This document shows, piece after piece, positions 10,601-21,282 of a stretch of 64,000 bases of DNA. Position 1 is the first letter of the stretch, and every line of letters starts with the position of its first letter. Under the pieces are notes generated by a model that searched no databases, was not told the DNA's origin, and worked only from the letters and a program-made list of their open reading frames with translations. Source of the stretch: Micropterix aruncella (lineage: Eukaryota; Arthropoda; Insecta; Lepidoptera; Micropterigidae); the NCBI GenBank assembly GCA_944548615.1, contig CALYMY010000021.1:1-64000 (forward strand). Direction: 5' to 3'. The translations under genes were made by a program, and so were the position numbers.

Positions 10601-11863
10601 CACACGTGGTAGCAAATGGTTTCGTGCAGCTTGCGTCGTAAGATCCATTGTGTTTTTGGATCGGTCCAACTGACGATTCAGCTCCTATTCAGTAGCCTCC
10701 TCGTGCGGAAGACTACCCCTGGGAGGACGTCTCAGGCCCCGCGGCTGGTGGATCGGTTTCCCCTGGGAGATTGTCTCCCGGTGCTGCTGAACAGTTTGCG
10801 CACTTGGGTTGTCGACTACAGAGGGCGAGCCCGTCACCTCAGGAAGTTTTAACGATTAGTCGTTCTATCTCCCTCGGTCGGCCTACACTCACGCCCTTAC
10901 TTCCAATTGTGACCAGATTACTCCAGTCTCTCGATTGGTTACGAGTTCGAGGTCGCTTGCGCGGTCCTCTCCCTTACGAAGCGGTGAAACGGTGTTTGCC
11001 GAATCTATCGCGGACCACAGCATCCTTTGCCCGGCTGTTCACCCAGGATCGGGTAGCCGAAGGTCGTTTCAAGAGCAGTCGCCGCAAGGTCCGCAATCAC
11101 CCCCGCTCTATAGGAAACAGTACTGCTTCCAGACTCCTCCGACTGTTAGTCAGAGTGCACAGTCGATTGGCTTACGCCGCACGGTGCGCAGACCGTCCAG
11201 GAGCGCCAGAAGGTTGATTCCCAGGGGAAACTAACTATAAGACCAGAGTCCTACCCGGGCTCGCACTTCATGCGTGGAGGCCGTCGGATAGGTGTTGACC
11301 CGTGAGTGTGACCAACCCTGAACAGAATGGGTCTTCGTGGCCAACTCAGCAAGGGCCCATTAACTCAGTTTGCGCACTGTGCGGCGACAGCCAATCAGTA
11401 TGTGCATTCTGACTAATTGCTGAAGAAGTCAGGCGACTATTGAAATATACTGTTTCCTAAGCGACAGGGGTGGATGTTGACTTGTCGTCTACCACTCTTG
11501 GCTATCTGATCCTGAATTCAGAGCCGGGCAAAATGGTCCGTGATAGATTTAAACTGAATCACCGCAGGGTATTGGAATATACGGCAGTAGAGGTCGAACC
11601 CGTAACTGGTCGGGAGGTTGGAGCTGATGGTTAATTCCAGATCCTTCCAAAACTGGTAGTCAGGGGGCGGGGCTGCCCATTGTGACCTTTCCCGGTGCTT
11701 CGCCATAAGGCGTTGGCCTTTGACGGGCATGTCAGCTTAGCTAAACGGTAAATTTGTATTCGTCTCGAGGTCTTATACACTCAACTCACAGGAGATAGTA
11801 AGATCATTATCGTTTAAACTTCTTAAGGTGACGGGTTCGCCCATTGTAGTTGACACCTCTAAG
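10601..11863. mobile_element. Palindromic RTE derivative with 17-bp target duplication
   Basis: The direct repeat TTACTAGCTAAGGTGAA occurs at both ends (about 10584-10600 and 11864-11880). The left half from 10808 reads the RTE 5' region forward (GGGCGAGCCCGTCACC...). The right half, to 11860, reads the same region reversed (GGTGACGGGTTCGCCC). No ORF survives, so this looks like two 5' regions in head-to-head arrangement that inserted once. Confidence 0.7.
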
Positions 11864-12131
11864 TTACTAGCTAAGGTGAATCTTTTCATACATAATAATA
11901 ATTTTCGAGCTCAATCGCACCATCTTTTTGTGGAGCCGTTCTTGCGCTTAAATCTGATGAGGTGTAAATTGTTAGCGCTTCCTTTGCAACACCTAAATGT
12001 CACTTGATATCACCAAATTTTGATATTTTTACTGCCAACTCTCACTCATTTAAATTACAGACAATTAATTATTTATCCTTATATGATAAGTAGTATTACA
12101 AGCTTCATTCGATTTGTATAGTTGATATATT

Positions 12132-12800
12132 TATTACACGACTGCCCGACAAAAAAGGAGTGTAATGTGTTCAGGGTTCATCTATATCTATGTATTTTTT
12201 CGGTTTCCTTATTCCACCATAGCTTCTAAACGCTTGAACCAATTTAGAAGTGTGTGTTATTGTTAGCATCGTTATGTCATCCCGAGTGTCATAGGGTACT
12301 TTAACTGTCCAAATATCAAATAAGTAGTTATCTAAATGTCCAGATGTATATAAATAAATACAAACGGAGCTGCCATGGAATTCACCGACCGGAGTCGGGC
12401 CCATCATAATACTATTTTTTTTACACTTCTGGGGGGTGAGCAGTGGATTCCGGACTTACGAACCGGCTGTGGTAGGTTTAGGACAGCTGTCTTGCCACAT
12501 GTGAGCGTTCACCTTGCCACCCATTCACTCCCCCTTCGAAGCCATAGAATTTGAGATGCGCAAATCGCAGTTTTAGATAATTTTTCTAAGAAAGAGTTGA
12601 TTATTTTTCTGGAAAGGCCAAGATCTTTAAAGAGGTGAAATAGAGATTTAGCTGGCAGACCACGAGCGCCAACTTCCACCGCGTAAATTAACATAAATAT
12701 ATCGTGTTTAGTGTCAAATGAAAGCCCTGATTTACTACATTCCGTAAATATACATGTATCTATAAGGATAAATACATAAACCATAAATATTTCACAAAAA
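12132..12800 (-). mobile_element. Repeat family X copy, interrupted by a LINE-E fragment
   Basis: Starts with ACACGACTGCC, the end shared with 41198-41603 and 22696-23035. The minus strand encodes a short conserved piece (LDIWTVKVPYDTRDD) shared by all three copies. From about 12356 to 12690 it is interrupted by LINE-E sequence. Confidence 0.6.
12356..12690 (-). mobile_element. LINE-E 3' fragment
   Basis: Shares the end TACAAACGGAGCTGCCATGG with 39656, 13723 and 54125. The minus strand reads VEVGARGLPAKSLFHLF, the C-terminal part of a LINE RT. Confidence 0.75.
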
Positions 12801-13050
12801 AACCATAATAGCTGTAATTACAAGTAAAGTACTACAAATGATTCCAGAAGCTAATGGAAAATCGGGTACCTCAATGAAATATATATTTTTGAATAGCTTA
12901 GACCTTCAGGATAATGGTTAATTATGGGCAAAAATCGCTCAATACATGGGAAGGGGGTCAAATCGCTGTCATCAATTTTGTTTACACTAATAAACACTAA
13001 ATTACATCAAGCGACCAGAAATGGTACTAATGTAAAAAGATAGTTCGAAA
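12801..13050. other. No gene seen
   Basis: AT-rich intronic-looking sequence between repeats. Confidence 0.4.
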
Positions 13051-13054
13051 GAGT

Positions 13055-13290
13055 ACATACAAATGAGTATAGAGGGCGTTAAATTTTATATAATAATTTG
13101 AGGTTTCAATCAAATGTCATTATGATAATGAAAGATGAATTGCAACAATGTATTAAATGTAAAGATATTTAATAAAATCAGTCTTATTTTGTTGTTATGT
13201 TCAATACTTTACTCGTCCTCTCTATATTGTTACATAATTAATACAAGAGTTCACTTTCTGTAAAAGCAGTCGTTTTTTATTCTTTTTAAT
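13055..13290 (-). repeat. Repeat family Y copy
   Basis: Near-identical on the opposite strand to 56310-56545. One end shares the terminal block of family X (AAAGAATAAAAAACGACTGC on the minus strand); the other end reads GAGTATAGAGGGCGTTAAAT. Confidence 0.65.
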
Positions 13291-13416
13291 ATATTTACAT
13301 GTTAATTTTACTTTTCAATGCATTGGTTTTTCTGTAATGTTGATTAGTAATAAGTGAATAAAGAAATAAATAAATAAAACAAATCAACATATTAACATCA
13401 TCATTATCATATATAC

Positions 13417-13535
13417 CTGAAGAAAATGCCTTGCTAACATTCTCCTAGAAAGGGCTCGCTGTTGCCTAGCAGCCGGACCACTGCCAGGAGCTGATAGTTC
13501 CTGGCAAAGTGCTGTTTTTCCACTTCCAGCATCAC
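13417..13535 (-). CDS. TANC/rolling pebbles-like gene, exon with Walker A
   Basis: Acceptor TTTTTGTAG precedes 13535 and donor GTATAT follows 13417. The 119-bp exon enters in phase 1 and leaves in phase 0. Joined to the exon at 14675-14899 it gives GALILG+DAGSGKTALCQEL, a textbook Walker A (G-x-x-G-S-G-K-T), then ARHFLQ. This arrangement, a CREWAFQKI helix 25-30 residues before the P-loop, matches the ATPase region of TANC scaffold proteins (Drosophila rolling pebbles), which act in myoblast fusion and at postsynaptic or cell-cortex sites. Not found as an open frame because of its short length. Other STAND-type P-loop ATPases are an alternative. Confidence 0.72.
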
Positions 13536-13722
13536 CTACAAAAATTAAGAAATATAGTCGATTTTTTATTACAAAAACTTAGATCATAGCATTGATTATG
13601 TAGCATACTAGATTGCTCAATATCGTACTACCATTTGGCAACTGGGATTTTACTACAAACCTCAATGAGTAGAAGGTACTCGTAGTTCTAAAGATTGAAT
13701 GATATAAAATTAAAATAAAATA

Positions 13723-13895
13723 CAAACGGAGCTGCCATGGAATTCACCGACCGGAGTCGAGCCATCATAATACTATTATCACACTTCTGGGGGGTGAGCC
13801 ATGGAATCCGGAGTAACGACAGGCTGTGATAGGTTTGTTTAGGACAGCTGTCTTGCCACATGTGAGCGTTCACCTCACCACCGATTCACTTCACC
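13723..13895 (-). mobile_element. LINE-E 3' end fragment
   Basis: Begins with the same terminal block as 12365 and 39667 and follows it for about 170 bp. Confidence 0.7.
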
Positions 13896-13896
13896 T

Positions 13897-14310
13897 CACA
13901 CAATTAATGTTAAAGAATTCACTGTTCAGCCGCTGCCTAGCTGAGTTAATACTCGTACAGAATAGATCAAAGTCAAAGCGTTTAATCATGTCATTGAAAT
14001 TGTCACTTGTTCGCCACAGAAATGCATTTTGCCTATAGTTGGTACCAGCATGAGGAACATGAAGAGCAGGGTTAAATCTATTGAGTTTGGAAGGAACACG
14101 GAGATTCATTTTATTTAGTAAGTCGGGACAGTTAATATTATTGGAGGTGATTTTTAGCAAAAAGGTTAAGTCCACGGCGGCGGTTTCACGCCGCTTAATC
14201 AAGGGGAGTATATGAAATTTCTTGCATAAATTGAAATAGTTAGATGAGCTGTATGGGATTTTCAGATGGAAGCAGAGATATTTCACGAACTTCATATGAA
14301 TGATGATTAT
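13897..14310 (-). pseudogene. Jockey-type LINE RT C-terminal fragment
   Basis: The minus strand reads RRETAAVDLTFLLKITSNNI and NLRVPSKLNRFNPALHVP...TNYRQN, the usual C-terminal end of Jockey-like RT ORFs. Only the tail is present, lying in the intron between the two TANC-like exons. Confidence 0.65.
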
Positions 14311-14316
14311 TATGAT

Positions 14317-14640
14317 GGCTCGGCCGGGTGGCATAGTGGTTAGGTCGTTTTAACTTACGTTGTAAAGTTGCGGGGTTTGATTCCCATCTGCGTCACCATT
14401 TTCCATTGGAATAAAATTAACAGATTTTTAACAAATATGTTGATCGAATGCAATAACAAGACACACACTTACACATGTTACATGCACACATACATATGAA
14501 CACTTCATAGTAGGGTTGGTTGTAAGAAAGTGTCGTACGATAATAAACCCATTGTGAAATTTCACAATTAAGGGTACTCAATTAATGTTTAGGTTTCACA
14601 ATTAACAATTAAAGTTTCACAATTAACAAACAAACAACAA
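14317..14640 (+). mobile_element. tRNA-derived SINE
   Basis: The head resembles a tRNA gene: box A-like TGGCATAGTGGTTAGG at 14329-14344 and box B GGGTTTGATTCCC at 14373-14385. An unrelated AT-rich body follows. ATGATGATTA-like direct repeats lie at both edges. Pol III promoter boxes are expected from this family. It is not a functional tRNA gene because the cloverleaf is degenerate. Confidence 0.75.
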
Positions 14641-14674
14641 TGATGATGATTAGTTTATGTATTAGATTGTTTAC

Positions 14675-14899
14675 CTAAGATAAGTGCTCCGCACGTTTTG
14701 CTAACGGGCCTCTGTTCGAGACAGTGGGCAATCTTTTGAAAGGCCCACTCGCGGCAGAAGAACTTTCTCTTGTCGGTGATGATTGTCGGAGTGGTCTGCT
14801 TCGTCGAAGATGAAGACTTCCTGGCCTGACGGTGATTCTGATCATCGGCAGAGGCCTGCAGAGGCTGTGTCTTTGGACTGGGAGGATCCTGGAAGTTTT
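14675..14899 (-). CDS. TANC/rolling pebbles-like gene, exon upstream of Walker A
   Basis: Acceptor CTCTGTAG before 14899, donor GTAAAC after 14675. The 225-bp exon enters in phase 1 and leaves in phase 1, joining 13417-13535 exactly. It reads an S/T/Q-rich linker, then KRKFFCREWAFQKIAHCLEQ...KTCGALILG. The F-x-R-E/D-W-x-F segment before the P-loop is the conserved lead-in of TANC ATPase domains. A LINE-C 3' tail lies about 20 bp upstream of the acceptor. Confidence 0.72.
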   Translation of the reverse strand, partial: KTSRILPVQRHSLCRPLPMIRITVRPGSLHLRRSRPLRQSSPTRESSSAASGPFKRLPTVSNRGPLAKRAEHLS

Positions 14900-14924
14900 C
14901 TACAGAGAACAGACAAGTTAAAAT

Positions 14925-15086
14925 CATTATTATTATTATTATCATTTATTATGGACAGGCAGCTTTGTTGATACGTCCAGATCAGATGTTTAACAAATAT
15001 TAACACAATTTAGGTACAAATGGAGTCCCTTTTTAAATTGATTGACAGAGCTTGCACTAATCACTTCAAATTGCAATTTATATAAA
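14925..15086 (-). mobile_element. LINE-C 3' part, left of the mariner
   Basis: Matches 20150-20340 (ends ATACGTCCAGATCAGAT, GACAGGCAGCTTTG). The rest of the same copy resumes at 16613, so the mariner inserted into it. Confidence 0.75.
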
Positions 15087-15288
15087 CCACCTTGATCAAA
15101 AAGTATCAGGAATCACCACCGTGTGGTGCTCCTAGTGTCCCGATTTCATTTATCTTTTTTTGTTAAGCCGGCACGTGTTCGTGACATCTGGTAACATTTT
15201 CAGCTCAATAGCTTGACATTCGTAAAAGTTATGGCGTATATAGTGCATCTGCCTTTTGGTGTGTCGGCGATTTTTTACGATTTTAAAA

Positions 15289-16552
15289 ATGGAATTACCT
15301 TTGAAGCAACGAGTTTGCATTAAATTTTGTGGGAAGATCGGATTCAACTGTGCGAAGACTGTGGAAATGTTGAAAAAGTGTTTCGGCAGCAATACTCTAT
15401 CGAAAAGAAAGGTTTATGTGTGGCACGAACGCGTCAGAACTGGTCTAATGTCCGTCGAAAATGACGATCGAAAACTGAGGAAAACGTCAAAAAATTGAAA
15501 TAAATGTTTACCGAAAACCGCAAATTGTCCATCAGAGAGATGGCAGAGGAGTTGAACATCGCATATGATTTCTGCCTCAGATGTGTCGCTGCAAAGCTGG
15601 TGCCGAAAGACCTGAATTTCATGCAAAAAAGGGACCGTGTTGACGTCGCAAAAGACATGATTTCCAAGGCTGAATCTGAACCAACATTCATCAAACGAAT
15701 CATTACTGGAGACGAGACATGGATTTATGAGTATGACAGGCAATCCAGACATCAAGCGAGTGAATGACGTGCACCGAATGAACCGCTACCGAAAAAACCA
15801 CGTCCTTTACAGTCGAAAAAGAAGGCGATGCTAACAGTTTTCATGGATTACACAGGTGTTTTGTATCATGAATTCCTTCCAGATGGCCAGACCGTCAACA
15901 AGGAGTATTATTTGGGCGTTATTAGACGTTTGCGTGAAGCAATTCGCAAAAAAAGACTGGATTTGTGGGCAAACAACTCATAGATTTTGCACCACGATAA
16001 CGCACCGTCGCAGAATGCGATCAATATCCGTGACTTTTTGGCCAAAACAACACAAATACCACCCAACAGCCACCGAATTCACCTGGTTTGGCTCCCTGCG
16101 ACTTTTTCCTATTCTGTCGACTCAAGAAACCGCTCCGTGGAACGCGTTCCAGCACCCGATATGAGGTCATGGAAAAATCGCTGACCCCTCTGATGGCCAT
16201 ACCGAAAATCGATAGCCAGATATGTTTCGAGGATTGGATCAAGCGCTGGCATAAGTGTGTTGCAGTCGATGGGGAGTACTTTAACCCCTCAAATGAATGG
16301 CGATTAGCTCGGGTTGCCTACGGCAAAATGTATATAAATTTATATTTACATTTACATTTACATTTACATAGAGCGGGGTTTACTATAGAGCTATAGCATT
16401 ACTATAGAGCGGATTACTATAAAGCGGCGCACATTTACATTTATATTTATATTTATATAAATTTATATACATTTTGTATACATTTTGCCAAGGCATCCCT
16501 TAAGGGACGCCTCACATTTGAGGGGTTAAAGGGGACAATATCAATTTTGATG
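15289..16552 (+). pseudogene. mariner transposase pseudogene
   Basis: Frame 1 from 15289 carries KQRVCIKFC...; frame 3 from about 15504 carries RKLSIREMAEELNIAYDF through TGDETWIYEYD. Further shifts lead to HDNAPSQN and APCDFFLFCRLKKPLRGTR. The C-terminal codons EYF-K-G-D are split by the TTAA MITE and resume at 16530. Confidence 0.85.
16285..16525. mobile_element. TTAA-flanked (piggyBac-like) MITE inside the mariner
   Basis: TTAA at 16281-16284 and 16526-16529. Ends CCCCTCAAATG and CATTTGAGGGG are inverted. Long inner inverted arms include GGCAAAATGTATA. Removing 245 bp restores the mariner codons Tyr-Phe-Lys-Gly-Asp. Confidence 0.88.
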
Positions 16553-16612
16553 AATAAACTTGTATTTTCGATTTTTTAAATAGATTCCTGATACTTTTTG
16601 ATCAAGGTAGTA

Positions 16613-16790
16613 TATACATATGTCCACCACTCTATTTTGCAGAACGTTCCTAAGACAGTGAGTTCTTGCTGCGACAAAGATTTGTGGCGAAGACGTCGAA
16701 TTTGTAAATATTAATAAAAAAACATTAGAGTATTTGCCTCTCAAGGATTTTATATTTTTTGATTTCAATCAAATATTTTATTTCAAAAAT
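16613..16790 (-). mobile_element. LINE-C remainder, right of the mariner
   Basis: ATGTCCACCACTCTAT and following bases match 20337-20460. Confidence 0.65.
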
Positions 16791-17030
16791 GTCTATAATT
16801 TGGTGGACTTTGAAATTCCCTTTTCACTCTATCAATTTAACAACTTATGTTTTAAATGATGAATATAATATATTTTTCGACATAATGTTTAAATCTGATC
16901 ATCTTTAGCCCAGGTACATTGTAATAATTTGTAAGAATATTGGAAAAATGGTTTTTAATCAATAAATATTTTGTCAAATATATAAAACGTATACAATATA
17001 TACGGTATACGACAAATTAAAAAACTAGAG
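16791..17030. other. No gene seen
   Basis: AT-rich sequence between LINE-C and the RTE 5' region. Confidence 0.4.
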
Positions 17031-17353
17031 CTGTCTACAACGGGCGAACCCGTCATCTCAGGAAGTTTTAACGATATTTGATCGTTCTGTCTCCCATGAG
17101 GTGAGCGAAGAAGGCTTGAGATGAAAAACAATCCATTTATAGTTACACCACCTGCCTGCCAGAGGCCAACTCCTTACGGTGAGGCACCGAGAAAGGTAAC
17201 TAGCGGGCAGCCTCGCCCCCTGACTACCAGTTTGGAAGGATATCTCCGTCTGGAATTAACCTCCAGGGTACCTCCTGCCTCCTGACCGCAAGCGACCTCG
17301 ATTCTGTGATCGAGCTCGCTTGCGGTCCTGTCTTACACAGCGGTGATACAGTG

Positions 17354-18600
17354 GGCTCGATTGCATTTCTTCGTGAACTAAAATCGGAAATTAGTCCGTG
17401 TGAACGAGACAGGGCAATACGCTAGAGCGGAACGTGAGATGACCGGTAGGTGAAATCGTCCCTTCATCAGCGAGCATTCGCCCACCGTTAGGCATACGCC
17501 TCTCCAATCACTCTCCATCCGGATCGGTTGTCCGTTTCCCTCATCCAGACAGGTCCAGTTGTCTCCTTGAAGTCATCGGACCATCGGGCCGGTGGTTTGC
17601 CCACACTTCTTCTGCCTAGCCAGGGTCTCCACTTCAAAACGCGCTTGCTCCACCGTTCGTCAAGTCGTCGGGCCACATGGCCGGCCCAAGCCCATTTCAG
17701 CTTGGCCACTCTTTGACCCTTATCGACCACCTGCGTGAGCTGTCTGATAAGCTCGTTTGGGCCTAGATCGCGCAACGATATGCCAAGCATGACTCGCTCC
17801 ATGTTACGCTGCACCACCTTAAGACCGTGGATCATCCCAGCAGTCAGTGTCCATGTCTCACAAGCACATAGCCGGTAACACGCACTGATTATACACCTTT
17901 GTCTTGAGCGATTGGGGAATTCTGGACTTCAGCACGAAGCTCAGCTTCTCGAAGGCTGCCCATCCCAATCGTTTTCTTCGCTTTATCTCTGCCATCATAG
18001 AGTCCCAGCCGAGCTTTATCACCTGTCCTAGGTATGTATACTCCTGCACCTGCTCCAGCGGTTGTCCACTCAATAAAAATGGGATTCGGTGTGAGATCGG
18101 CTTTCGCCATAACCTTTGTCTTGGCCATGTTCATCTTAAGACCCGTTCGCAGGGACGCGTGATATAGTTGCTCCAGCAAGAGTTGTAGGTCTTCGGCACA
18201 TTCAGCGATTATAACTATATCATCCGCGTAGCGCAGATGATTAAGATGTACGCCGTCAACGTTGATTCCCTTGCCACTCCAGTCCAATGTCTTGAATGTA
18301 TCCTCCGTAGTGTTGGTGAACAGCTTAGGGGATATAACGTCACCTTGTCGGACTCCTCTTTGGACTGGTATAAGGTCTGTTAGCTCTTTCAGCTGTACGG
18401 TCATTGTTGCCGCTTTGCTGGTCAAATCTTAAACTACACGAAATATGCTCGAATTTATTCGGACGAGTATAAATTCGACAGGTAGTATTTATCGACGATC
18501 GTTTGTTTCATATTCCGCTCTAACATATTGCTCTGTCTCGTTCGCTTTTTTAGTAAAACACTAATTTTAGTTTTAGTTCACAAAGAAACGCAATCGGGCC
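17354..18600. mobile_element. TIR element with 5-bp duplication, carrying an RTE RT fragment
   Basis: CAGTG is duplicated at 17349-17353 and 18601-18605. The ends GGCTCGATTGCATTTCTTCG and its partner (reverse strand GGCCCGATTGCGTTTCTTTG) are inverted for roughly 110 bp. The interior is mostly an antisense RTE RT piece. Superfamily not assigned. Confidence 0.7.
17488..18425 (-). pseudogene. RTE reverse transcriptase, C-terminal half
   Basis: Minus strand: RGVRQGDVISPKLF, RYADDIVIIAE, then after a frameshift EYTYLGQVI, and in a third frame LKWAWAGHVARR with the ending WRVIGEAYA. This is the canonical order of the RTE-type endonuclease-reverse transcriptase end. Two frame changes, near 18070 and 17840, inactivate it. 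Confidence 0.88.
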
Positions 18601-18660
18601 CAGTGTCTACTGAATCTATCGCGGACCACGGCATTATTTGCCTGGATCGGGGATCGGGTG

Positions 18661-19221
18661 GCCTCTATTTTTATTTCCATTTCTAATGGTAATGAAAATA
18701 AAAATAAACTCTAAACTTAATAGTGATACCTTTGATATCGTAGAGTGGTTCCCGCTCTCTGGTGTGTTCCCGGTTCGACCTAATACCGCCGTTATCCCGT
18801 CCGGGAAATGGACAGTAACTGTCAGTCGGCGTCCGCTCCTGCGAGAAAATGTTGCCCCGAGAGAACTGAGACTCGCGAGACCTGAAAACAATAAATATCC
18901 CAATTAAGTAATTATATCGGTATCCGAATGAGATTTTATTTCCAGTCAGTCTTAGTCGCTTTTCATGAAACTGTCCATTCTTTTTTTTTTTATTAATGCT
19001 TTTAAACAATACGCAAAACGCTGTGAATTCATCGAGAAACTTGTCCGTAATAGCTTTAAGTTGTTCTCTCGGAGATGCAAGTTCTTGATGAATTGAGGCG
19101 AGAATTGACTCCCGATACTCAAAGCTTATTCGCCACATATACGACAATGCCATGCTGCGAGACTTGAGGATGACATGGTGATGGAGGAGATCTGGATCGC
19201 GAGAGGCGTATGGTAGGGCAA
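18661..19221. other. Degenerate sequence
   Basis: A long minus-strand open frame (18683-19327) overlaps the RTE fragment antisense at its right end, so I do not call it a gene. The 5' part of the plus-strand RTE RT may extend back here in degraded form. Confidence 0.35.
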
Positions 19222-19700
19222 CACCATCTGACCTAAGCTTGTCACTCTGGCACTGGAGGACGTCTTCTGAGAGCTTGCCTTGGGGAGGAAAGGGCATCAA
19301 CGCGGATGGTTCGTACCTGAACCACATCAGGTTCGCCTATGACATAGTCCTGATCAGCAGTGACCCGGCACAACTAAAGATCATGCTTGAGGAACTCCAC
19401 ACAGTATCAGCGAGAGTAGGTCTGAAGATTAACCTTCAGAAAACAAAGATCCTGAGCCCAGACCCAGTCCAGATCACCGTTGAGTCAGACACTCAGAGTA
19501 GTCGACCGCTACATATTTCATGACCACAAACTCAAACTGGGAAAAGACTATCAATGTGCAGAAGTGTCAGACGTGTAGGATTGACTGGGGTGGCATTCAG
19601 AAACCTTGCCTACATCCTGGGAGACCCAGTGATGCCCTGTGATGCCCATAAACTTAAAGAGGAAAGCGTATGAGACATACGTTCTGCCAGTAGCAACCGT
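19180..19700 (+). pseudogene. RTE RT fragment (5' part of an interrupted copy)
   Basis: Plus strand reads a degraded RGVRQGD...PKLVT, GKGINADGSYLNHIRF and AYDIVLI, a damaged YADD box, then KRKAYETYVLPVAT with frame breaks. It resumes at 21108 after the inserted RTE copy; CAGTAGCMAC is duplicated at the junctions. Confidence 0.75.
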
Positions 19701-20147
19701 GAGCTAACGGGCCCTGTTGGAGTTGGCCACGAGGACCCATTCGTTCAGGGTCGGTCACACTCACGGGTCAACACCCATCCGGCGGCCTCGACGCAGAAGT
19801 GAGAACCAGGGTAGGACGCTGGCCTGCGGGCCAGTCTCCCCTAGGAATCAACCTTCGGGCACTCCTGGACGCTTTGTGCACCGTGTGCCGTCAGCCAAAC
19901 GATTGTGCACTCCGACTAACAGTCGAGGGAGTCTGGGAACAGTAATGTTTCCAATAGAGGGGGGGGTGGTTGTTAACCTTCTGGCAACTGCTCTTGAAAC
20001 GACCATTCGGCCACCCGATCCTGGGTGAATAAGCCGGGCAAAGGATGCCGTGGTCCGCGATAGATTCGGTTGACACTGTATCACCGCTTCATAAGGGAGA
20101 GGTCTGTGCAAGCAACCTCGATCCCGTAACCAGTCAAGAGGTAGGAG

Positions 20148-20179
<32 letters not shown>

Positions 20180-21107
20180 TATTCTAGACAGGCAGCTTTG
20201 CTGATACGTCCAGATCAGATCTTGTAAAGCTAAACAATATTAACAATATTATATAAACAATATTAACAAGTTTTTAGGTACAAATCAAGTCTGTTTTTAA
20301 ATTGATTGACAGAGATCAAATGGTAGTTTATTCCACATGTCCACCACTCTATGTGGCAGAACGCTCTTAAGAGGATTAGATTTAAATTTTGTACGGTTGA
20401 GTTTTTTGTTGTGACCTCGAAGATTTGTGTTAACGTTGAATTTGTAAAAATTCTTCAGTGCAGGTACATCGTAATAGTGTGTTAGAATTTTATATGTCTC
20501 AATCAGGTCCCCTCTTTGTGTTCTTTGTTTGAGTGTAGTAATTCCAAGTAATTTCAAGCGATCTTCATAATTCCTATTCTTCAGGCCCACTGGCATTTTG
20601 GTTGCCCTTCGCTGAACCTTTTCCAGAATATCTACATCTTTGCAAAAGTAAGGGTTCCAGATCTTATAGCCATACTCAAGAATAGGCCTCACATATGCCT
20701 TGTACATCTTGATAAAAACCTCTATTGACAGATGTTGGAAAGCCTTCCTTATTAGATAGAGAGTAGAGTTGGCTCTTTTAGCAATTGCAATTATGTGTTT
20801 CTCCCATTTGAGATCATCAGTAATTGTTCTGATGGACTGAGATCATCAGTAATATTCTGAAGGTTAATTCCAGACGGAGATATCCTTCCAAACTGGTAGT
20901 CAGGGGACGAGGCTGGCCGTCTTGTACCTTTCCTGGTGCCTCGCCGTAAGGCGTTGGCCTCTGACGGGCAGGTGGCGGAGCTTGACGGTGGTCTGTTTTG
21001 TCTTAAGTCTTCTGCGGTCATGGGAGACAGACTGATAAATTTTGTTTAAACTTCCTGAGGTGACGGGTTCGCCTGCTGTAGTTGACGGCTCTAGTTGTCA
21101 GTAGCCA
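19701..21107 (-). mobile_element. RTE 5' region copy inserted in the RTE RT fragment
   Basis: Minus-strand copy of the RTE 5' region ending in GGTGACGGGTTCGCC near 21062. It is itself interrupted by LINE-C at 20149-20868. Confidence 0.75.
20149..20868 (-). mobile_element. LINE-C copy with RT C-terminus and (AAT)n tail
   Basis: Minus strand encodes 136 residues starting MYKAYVRPILEYGYKIWNPY, VEKVQRRATK-type motif and ITTLKQRTQRGDLIETYK, the C-terminal end of a CR1/Jockey-type RT. The 3' tail is an (ATT)n run at 20149-20180 on the plus strand. Confidence 0.85.
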
Positions 21108-21280
21108 CCTATGGCCTAGAAACAGTGCCTCTAATGAAGACCAGTGACAACCGCCTAGAATCTATTCTAGGTCTACCAAAGAGACATGGAGAGAGCAATG
21201 CTGGACAAACGTCATAAAAGGTGTTGCTAGGCTGAAGTGGGGCTGTGCAGGTCAAGTCGCAAGGCTGGATTCCCAGAATA
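21108..21280 (+). pseudogene. RTE RT fragment, continuation of 19180-19700
   Basis: Carries the degraded block before the RTE end (GACATGGAGAGAGCAATG, AGGCTGAAGTGGGGCTG), matching the order after the YETYVLPVAT block. Confidence 0.65.
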
Positions 21281-21282
21281 TT

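Larger units (their letters stand above)
15087..16610 (+). mobile_element. mariner transposon with intact TIRs, dead transposase
   Basis: Terminal inverted repeats of about 26 bp (core CCTTGATCAAAAAGTATCAG) sit at both ends; TA follows the right end at 16611, and the left duplicate has decayed to AA. Length without the nested MITE is about 1.28 kb, normal for mariner. Transposase ATG at 15289. D,D34D motifs are visible: GDETWIYEYD and LHHDNAPSQ, then APCDFFLF. Several frameshifts and stops (for example at 15496, 15766 and near 15980) make it inactive. Confidence 0.92.
17034..18660 (+). mobile_element. RTE LINE 5' region, split by a TIR element
   Basis: Begins with the RTE start block (CTACAACGGGCGAACCCGTC). 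It runs to 17348 and resumes at 18606 (CTATCGCGGACCACGGCA), as in the unbroken copies at 11003 and 20050. Confidence 0.75.

Noticed and set aside
14317..14400. tRNA gene
   Set aside because: Has box A- and B-like blocks but no full cloverleaf, and is followed by a SINE body.
18683..19327. 214-codon minus-strand frame
   Set aside because: Its right part is antisense to RTE RT codons on the plus strand and it has no splice context, so I treated it as a shadow.
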